Position numbers and translations under genes: made by a program. Source: Pedobacter cryotolerans (GTDB lineage: Bacteria; Bacteroidota; Bacteroidia; Sphingobacteriales; Sphingobacteriaceae). Taken from it: a stretch of 64,000 bases of DNA. Location: the NCBI RefSeq assembly GCF_005116475.1, contig NZ_SWBO01000002.1, positions 329,258 through 393,257 of the forward strand, given 5' to 3'. This document shows, piece by piece, positions 59,673 through 64,000 of this stretch; positions within the stretch are counted from its first letter, which is position 1, and every line of letters begins with the position of its first letter. The notes beneath the pieces were generated by a model. That model was not told the DNA's origin. It did no database searches and saw only the letters and a program-made list of their open reading frames with translations.

Positions 59673-60596
59673 ATGAAAATAAAATTAATCATCGCATTAG
59701 CCATTATATGCTTCAGTTTTACTGTAAAAGCATGTGATATTTGTGGCTGTGGCGTAGGCAGTTACTACATCGGCATTTTGCCCGAATACAATAAGCGTTT
59801 TATAGGTTTAAGGTATCAATACAAAACATTGCAAACCCACTTAGGGCCAGCTGGACAACGAACACCAATTTCTACTGATGAAACTTATCAAAGTGCCGAA
59901 CTTTGGGGTGGATGGAATTTCGGCAAGAAATTAAGGGTTTTGGTATTTGTACCCTATAACTTCAATGAGCGTGTAAATCAGGATGAGCGTGGCACTAAAA
60001 ATGGCTTGGGCGATATTGCCTTGATGGGTTATTACAATCTTTTCAATAAAAGTGTCACCTTAGGCAGTAAACTTTTAGTACAATCTTTATGGATCGGTGC
60101 AGGTGTAAAAGCACCAACAGGCAAGTATGAACCGAATGAAAGATTAGCATTGCAAGATTCACCAAATAATTTTCAGTTGGGTACAGCTAGTACAGATTTT
60201 ACATTTAATGCAGCTTATGATATCCGACTAAACGATTTGGGTGTAAATGCCAATGTGAATTACAAGGTAAATACCGAAAACAAATTTGACTACCGCTATG
60301 GCAACAAACTGACTACTAACCTACTAGCTTACTATAAATTTAGATTGTTTCATCGTTTTACTGTAGCACCAAATGCTGGAATTTTGTACGAAAAATCTGC
60401 AAAAGATGTAGAGCATAGTAAATATGAAGTTGAGGTTTCTGGAGGGCATTCTTTAGCAGCTATTGCCGGAGTAGAATTTGCCTTAAAAGGAGTTTCTTTT
60501 GGCGCTAATTATCAAAATATCAGGTCTCAAAATTTAGCTAGCGGAAGAGCTTTTGCTGGCAATAGACTAATGACACACGTTTCAATTCCATTTTAA
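59673..60596 (+). CDS. Outer-membrane barrel-like protein with mature N-terminal CDICGCG
   Basis: 307 aa. A signal peptide (IIALAIICFSFTVKA) leads to the mature start C21-D-I-C24-G-C26-G, a three-cysteine motif suited to metal or Cu(I). The rest alternates aromatic/polar residues as expected of a transmembrane beta barrel (ITRFIGLRYQYKTLQTHLGP-type strands; GLGDIALMGYYNLFNKSVTL; LGVNANVNYKVNTENKFDYR; a final strand NRLMTHVSIPF). It starts one base after the di-haem enzyme stop. Probably an outer-membrane channel or sensor with a metal-binding N-terminus. I cannot name a family. Confidence 0.82.
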   Translation: MKIKLIIALAIICFSFTVKACDICGCGVGSYYIGILPEYNKRFIGLRYQYKTLQTHLGPAGQRTPISTDETYQSAELWGGWNFGKKLRVLVFVPYNFNERVNQDERGTKNGLGDIALMGYYNLFNKSVTLGSKLLVQSLWIGAGVKAPTGKYEPNERLALQDSPNNFQLGTASTDFTFNAAYDIRLNDLGVNANVNYKVNTENKFDYRYGNKLTTNLLAYYKFRLFHRFTVAPNAGILYEKSAKDVEHSKYEVEVSGGHSLAAIAGVEFALKGVSFGANYQNIRSQNLASGRAFAGNRLMTHVSIPF

Positions 60597-60605
60597 TTAA
60601 ATAAT

Positions 60606-61043
60606 ATGAAAACACTAATTATAATTGCTGCGATTGCATTTTTTGCTGTTGCCTGTAAGCCAAAAGCTGATGTAAATACGATTAAAGATGAAACCATGAA
60701 ATTACATGATGTGGTAATGGCAAATCATAGTAAAATCATCGGCCATCAAATGAAAATAGATACACTACTGAAAAATTTGGTCGATTTAAAGACCAAATTC
60801 CCCTCAATTGATACCGCTGCAGAAAAATTAGAAATGCAAAAACTAATGATAGATTTAGTAAAAGCTGAAGAAAGCATGAACGACTGGATGCATAATTTTA
60901 ATGGAGATTTTAAAAATGAAGCCGATACTGCCGTTTATAATTACTACAAAAAGGAGCATGATAAAATTGCTAAAGTAGATGAATTGTACAAATCAGAAAT
61001 CAAAAAATCGGATACTTACCTTGCCAAATTTAAAAAACAATGA
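60606..61043 (+). CDS. Helical lipoprotein, unknown
   Basis: 145 aa. Lipobox IAAIAFFAVACKPKADV (Cys17). The mature part is nearly all helix with Met, His and Lys-rich surface (KDETMKLHDVVMANHSKIIG, HQMKIDTLLKNLVDLKTK, EKLEMQKLMIDLVKAEES, MNDWMHNFNGDFKNEADT), suggesting a helical bundle. Met and His residues in helices (MKLHDVVMANH, GHQMK, DWMH) might bind copper. It overlaps the next SCO gene by 4 nt, so they are coupled. Similar proteins in Bacteroidota are poorly named. Confidence 0.8.
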   Translation: MKTLIIIAAIAFFAVACKPKADVNTIKDETMKLHDVVMANHSKIIGHQMKIDTLLKNLVDLKTKFPSIDTAAEKLEMQKLMIDLVKAEESMNDWMHNFNGDFKNEADTAVYNYYKKEHDKIAKVDELYKSEIKKSDTYLAKFKKQ

Positions 61044-61669
61044 AAATAGCAAAATTGATAATATTAGCTGTTGTAGTTGTAATTACTGCATGTAGCAAAC
61101 CAGAAAAACTCCCTTACTTACAAATGGAAGTTGTTGCCAAAGAGGTTGATGGGAAAATAGTTGAAGACACAACTTTTAGAACCATACCTGATTTTAAGTT
61201 GTACAATCAGGATAGCGCCGTGGTAACTTTAAAAGATTTCGACAATAGTATTTATGTGGCTGATTTCTTCTTCACATCTTGCCCAACCATTTGCCCAACT
61301 ATGCATAGGAATTTATTTAAGGTATATAAAAAGTTCGAAAATAATCCAGAGGTAAAATATGCTTCGCATACCATTGATGTAAAATACGACAAACCATCCG
61401 TAATGAAAGCATACGCCAAAAAAATAGGTATTAAAGGAAAAAATTGGCAGTTTTTATGGGGAACCAGAGATGAAATTTATGCATTGGCAGAAAGGAATTA
61501 CATGGTTTATACCAAAGAAGACAATAAAGCACCTGGAGGTTTTGCACATCAAGGCTATTTGATTTTGGTAGATAAACAAAAAAGAATTCGTGGCGCTTAT
61601 GATGGTACTGTAGATGAAGAAGTGAAAAAATTAATGGCAGATATGGAAATCTTGCTTAAAGAAAAATAA
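61040..61669 (+). CDS. SCO1/SenC-family copper chaperone (copy 1)
   Basis: 209 aa lipoprotein (AVVVVITACSK, Cys18). Thioredoxin fold with the copper site C81-PTI-C85 (FFFTSCPTICPTMHRN) and the distal His170 (GGFAHQGYLILVDKQ). SCO proteins load copper into cytochrome oxidase CuA centres and carry out thiol exchange. Starts within the end of the helical lipoprotein gene (4-nt overlap). Paralogous to the second SCO gene at 62215, sharing YDKPSV, HRN, HQG and DKQKR blocks. Confidence 0.93.
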   Translation: MKIAKLIILAVVVVITACSKPEKLPYLQMEVVAKEVDGKIVEDTTFRTIPDFKLYNQDSAVVTLKDFDNSIYVADFFFTSCPTICPTMHRNLFKVYKKFENNPEVKYASHTIDVKYDKPSVMKAYAKKIGIKGKNWQFLWGTRDEIYALAERNYMVYTKEDNKAPGGFAHQGYLILVDKQKRIRGAYDGTVDEEVKKLMADMEILLKEK

Positions 61670-61689
61670 AAGATTAAAGGGTAATACTA

Positions 61690-61860
61690 ATACGTTGGTG
61701 AGGACGCCAACGTTGGAATGTTTTTTACTTCAATTAACTAATCCCTTATTGGCGTCCCCGCCAACAATATCATATCATCAAAATATGCGTTAGCGGGAAC
61801 GCCATCGTTGGAGTAATAAGTAAATATCCCTCTCCCTTGTTGGCGTAATAAGTAAATATT
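61690..61860. repeat. Intergenic repeat block between the first SCO gene and YHS gene
   Basis: Three related inverted-repeat units: CGTTGGTGAGGACGCCAACG (61693-61712), TTGGCGTCCCCGCCAAC (61749-61765) and GCGTTAGCGGGAACGCCATC with GTTGG after it (61787-61811). They are followed by a direct repeat GTAATAAGTAAATAT at 61813-61827 and 61845-61859. There is no gene. Confidence 0.8.
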
Positions 61861-61872
61861 AAATTAAACAAC

Positions 61873-62127
61873 ATGAAAAAAGCAGTATTAATTTTAGCAC
61901 TAGGCTTGGCATTTTTGCAAGCGTTTAGTGCCAATGAACAAACAGAAATTAAACAACAAAAAGCAGCGGTAGATACTTTAAAAAAAGATGGCATCGATCC
62001 TATTTGCAAAATGAAAGTTAAAGCTGGTAACACCAAAACAATAGTTTTTGAAAAGGTAACTTATGGTTTCTGTTCAGAAAGTTGTAAGAAAACCTTTACA
62101 GCTAATCCTAAAAAATATATTAAATAA
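61873..62127 (+). CDS. Secreted YHS-domain protein
   Basis: 84 aa. A signal peptide (VLILALGLAFLQAFSA-NEQ) precedes the YHS domain: DPICKMKVKAGNTKTIVFEK, then YGFCSESCKKTFTANPKKYI. The Cys-x-Lys-Met and Cys-x-x-x-Cys pattern matches the copper/metal-binding YHS domain found in CopA-type ATPases and copper chaperones. It lies between two SCO genes in the same direction. Confidence 0.9.
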   Translation: MKKAVLILALGLAFLQAFSANEQTEIKQQKAAVDTLKKDGIDPICKMKVKAGNTKTIVFEKVTYGFCSESCKKTFTANPKKYIK

Positions 62128-62214
62128 CACTAACTCAATTATTTTACGCAAGGATGCTTTTATAATCAATTCATCAGCTAATTTTAATTTAACTTTGTAG
62201 CATAAAATCAAGTT

Positions 62215-62862
62215 ATGAAACAAATCAGATCAACAATTTTGCTTTTAGTTATTTCGGTAATAATGGTTGCTTGCAACAGCGGAAACAAAACGTTACCTAT
62301 TTATGGCGAACGTGAAGCTGTAATTACTAAAGACAAAGCTGGTATTGAAAGAGTTGATACACTTTATCAAACTATACCAAACTTTTCTTTTTTAAATCAA
62401 GATAGCGTAATGATTACTCAAGATTTATTTAAAGGTAAAGTTTATGTTGCTGATTTTTTCTTTACCTCATGCACCACCATTTGTCCGGCAATGCACAGAA
62501 ATTTAAAAGAGATTTACGAAGATTATAAAAGCAATCCTGAGGTAATGTACTTATCACATAGCATCGATTTTAAATACGACAAACCATCTGTACTTAAAAA
62601 CTATGCTACCAAACTTGGTGTTGATACCAAAAAATGGCAATTTGTTTATGGCAGCAAAGACGATATTTACAAATTGGCCGAAAAAAGCTATTTAACGGTT
62701 GTTGCAGAAGACAATGATTCGCCTGATGGCTACATGCACCAAGGTTGGTTAGTATTAATAGACAAACAAAAAAGAATGCGTGGTGCTTACGATGGCACAA
62801 AAACAGAGCAAGTTGCCATGCTAAAAAAAGATTTAGCAACCTTGTTAGCTGAGGGAAACTAA
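62215..62862 (+). CDS. SCO1/SenC-family copper chaperone (copy 2)
   Basis: 215 aa lipoprotein (LLLVISVIMVACNSGN, Cys20). Copper site C86-TTI-C90 (FFTSCTTICPAMHRN) and distal His175 (DGYMHQGWLVLIDKQ). Very like the first SCO gene (shared HRN, NPEV, IDFKYDKPSV, RGAYDGT blocks), so they arose by duplication. It is 1 nt from the following cytochrome c gene, and a gene pair SCO-cytochrome c is common in respiratory copper loci. Confidence 0.93.
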   Translation: MKQIRSTILLLVISVIMVACNSGNKTLPIYGEREAVITKDKAGIERVDTLYQTIPNFSFLNQDSVMITQDLFKGKVYVADFFFTSCTTICPAMHRNLKEIYEDYKSNPEVMYLSHSIDFKYDKPSVLKNYATKLGVDTKKWQFVYGSKDDIYKLAEKSYLTVVAEDNDSPDGYMHQGWLVLIDKQKRMRGAYDGTKTEQVAMLKKDLATLLAEGN

Positions 62863-62863
62863 C

Positions 62864-63286
62864 ATGCGTAAATACATTCTATTTTCTATCTACCTTACAA
62901 CAATTTGCTCCATAATTTACTCTTGCCAAAGCTCGGATGAAATTGAATTTGCAGCTTACAAAAGCAATGGAAAAGATATTTATGTCAAATATTGCCAAAA
63001 TTGCCATGGTGCAAATGGCGAAGGTTTAGGCGAACTAGCACCTCCATTAACTGATAGTGTATTTTTAAAAGAAAACAAACAACAATTGGCTTGTTTCATA
63101 AAAAACGGAGCAAACCAACCTATGGTTGTTAATGGCAAAACGTATCACGAAAAAATGCCCACTTTTAATCAATTAGAAAACATAGATATTGCGCAGGTAA
63201 TTACTTATGTTACCAATACTTTTGGCAACAACCAAGGTATGTATAAGCAAGAAACTGTAGAAAATGATTTAAAGAATTGCAAATAA
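62864..63286 (+). CDS. Small mono-haem cytochrome c lipoprotein
   Basis: 140 aa. Lipobox LTTICSIIYSCQSS (Cys21). Haem c site C44-QN-C47-H48 (VKYCQNCHGANGEGLGEL), then LAPPLTDSVFLKENKQQLAC, and the axial-ligand Met in the EKMPTFNQLENIDIAQVI block. Class I cytochrome c fold typical of Bacteroidota small electron carriers. Starts 1 nt after the second SCO gene, the end of the cluster. It may carry electrons to or from the di-haem enzyme, an inference from position. Confidence 0.93.
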   Translation: MRKYILFSIYLTTICSIIYSCQSSDEIEFAAYKSNGKDIYVKYCQNCHGANGEGLGELAPPLTDSVFLKENKQQLACFIKNGANQPMVVNGKTYHEKMPTFNQLENIDIAQVITYVTNTFGNNQGMYKQETVENDLKNCK

Positions 63287-63392
63287 TTTAAGTCAATAGT
63301 CTATAGACCATCGTCCATGAACTATTAACCTTATTAACTTTAAAATAGCCAAGCTTCTTTACGCTTTAGTCTTTAAGCTTTCAGCTTTTTCT

Positions 63393-63400
63393 TATCTTTA
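63393..63400 (+). promoter_or_regulatory. Probable -7 box of rnpB
   Basis: TATCTTTA fits TAnnTTTG except for the last base. The RNase P RNA starts ~8 nt after it. No good TTG at 19 nt. Confidence 0.4.
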
Positions 63401-63407
63401 CAAAAAA

Positions 63408-63776
63408 TGCAAGCCGTTCTATCGCTGTCCCGATTTATCGAGAGAGAGGAAAGTCCGGGCAACATAGAGCATCTCGCTTCCTAACGGGAAGGCGTTTAGG
63501 ATTGAATGCCTAAACGACAGAAAGTGCCACAGAAAATATACCGTCCCGACTTTAAGTTGGGATAAGGGTGAAAACGTGAGGTAAGAGCTCACGATCTCGC
63601 TAAGTGATTAGCGATTTGGTAAACCTCGGGAGTTGAAAGACCAAATAGGCTAACGCATGTAGGGCGGCTCGTTCGATGTTAGTGGGTAGGTCGTTAGAGC
63701 TAAACGGCAACGTTTAGACTGGATTAATGATAGAATTCCGATTTATCGGAAACAGAACCCGGCTTACAGGCTTGTA
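63408..63776 (+). ncRNA. rnpB: RNase P RNA (catalytic subunit of RNase P)
   Basis: Bacterial type A RNase P RNA. P1 ends: GCAAGCC (63409-63415) with GGCTTGT (63769-63775). Universal blocks: GAGGAAAGTCCGGGC near 63448-63462 (CR I) and ACAGAACCCGGCTTAC near 63753-63766 (CR V). Internal: AGAAAGTGCCACAGAAAATA, AAGGGTGAAAACGTGAGGTA and GTAAACC. Processes the 5' ends of tRNAs. Ends are estimated to within a few nt from P1. A T-rich run follows (TTTTTTATTTTCTTTTT), a probable terminator. Confidence 0.97.
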
Positions 63777-64000
63777 TTTTTTATTTTCTTTTTAAAATCA
63801 TTATCTTTTTTGAAGCGAAACTGTCTTACAGCTATGATCCTTTTGTCCCGCTGTTCGCTTTATTTCGTCCCAACCTAAAGGTCGGGACTACATGTTCGCT
63901 ACCATCGGGGCTAAAAACATCAGCTTCTGCAAGTAAAGCCCCTCATAGTAGCAAAAACCTGCGTAAAATAAATCAGCTTAAGGCTCGATAATGTAAGTCT
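63777..64000. other. Right-edge tail without gene
   Basis: No coding sequence is evident. It holds repeat-like text (GTCCCGCTGTTCGCTTTATT, a hairpin GTCCCAACC/GGTCGGGAC near 63868-63890, and ATCGGGGC at about 63905) and then runs off the window. Confidence 0.5.

Noticed and set aside
1..64000. CRISPR arrays, prophage, insertion sequences
   Set aside because: No regularly spaced direct repeats, no integrase or transposase and no phage structural genes were found; the repeats seen are short dispersed hairpins.

Overview
The window is a low-GC, densely coded chromosomal segment of a Bacteroidota bacterium, most likely Sphingobacteriaceae (Pedobacter-like). The evidence is promoters of the form TTG-N18/19-TAnnTTTG, a near absence of Shine-Dalgarno sites, a TonB-dependent receptor with a carboxypeptidase-like N-terminal domain, the L-rhamnose operon with the fused RhaEW enzyme, PPK1/Ppx, and intergenic gaps filled with short dispersed inverted repeats. 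I see no phage, insertion sequence or CRISPR array.

Layout. 1-5 kb: partial purC, a small unknown protein, phoH, a SAM hydrolase-like protein, an ABM-fold monooxygenase-like protein, a coiled-coil membrane protein and a 48-aa protein. 4-9.5 kb (minus): serC-serA, a TonB receptor, rpe. 9.5-13 kb: a repeat-rich gap with a 59-aa gene, then rpsO-pnp (minus). 13-18 kb: an M60/TCAF-like metallopeptidase, a thioesterase, a MATE pump with a possible structured leader. 18-22.8 kb: ddl divergent from PASTA protein-mltG-thioesterase-YihY, then tRNA-Ser(UGA). 22.9-32.2 kb: a TPR histidine kinase, then the rhamnose operon (rhaT, rhaEW, rhaI, rhaB, GntR regulator), read on the minus strand. 32.4-41.4 kb: a polyphosphate-glucokinase-like gene leading into the oxidative pentose phosphate pathway (HAD, gnd, zwf, pgl), alkB, then ppk1-ppx. 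41.5-54.9 kb: mixed housekeeping genes (histone H1-like protein, YajQ, GNAT, GH43, rlmF, Hsp20, folB, glutaryl-CoA dehydrogenase-like, SRPBCC, DUF1801, lysA, lysC). 55-57 kb: phosphohexomutase.

The most interesting part is 57.0-63.3 kb, a run of plus-strand genes for envelope proteins that look copper-related. They are a small Cys/His protein, an MbnP-like lipoprotein, its di-haem MbnH/MauG-like partner, a beta-barrel-like protein whose mature end carries Cys-Asp-Ile-Cys-Gly-Cys, a helical lipoprotein, two SCO proteins flanking a YHS-domain protein, and a cytochrome c. I found no methanobactin precursor or biosynthesis gene in the window. The last gene is the RNase P RNA (rnpB).

Other points of note are the repeat families (one copy is a perfect 26-bp inverted repeat, and one repeat-like tract lies in frame inside lysA), start-codon corrections for pgl, a thioesterase and the 57-kb gene, and three small genes of under 60 codons.
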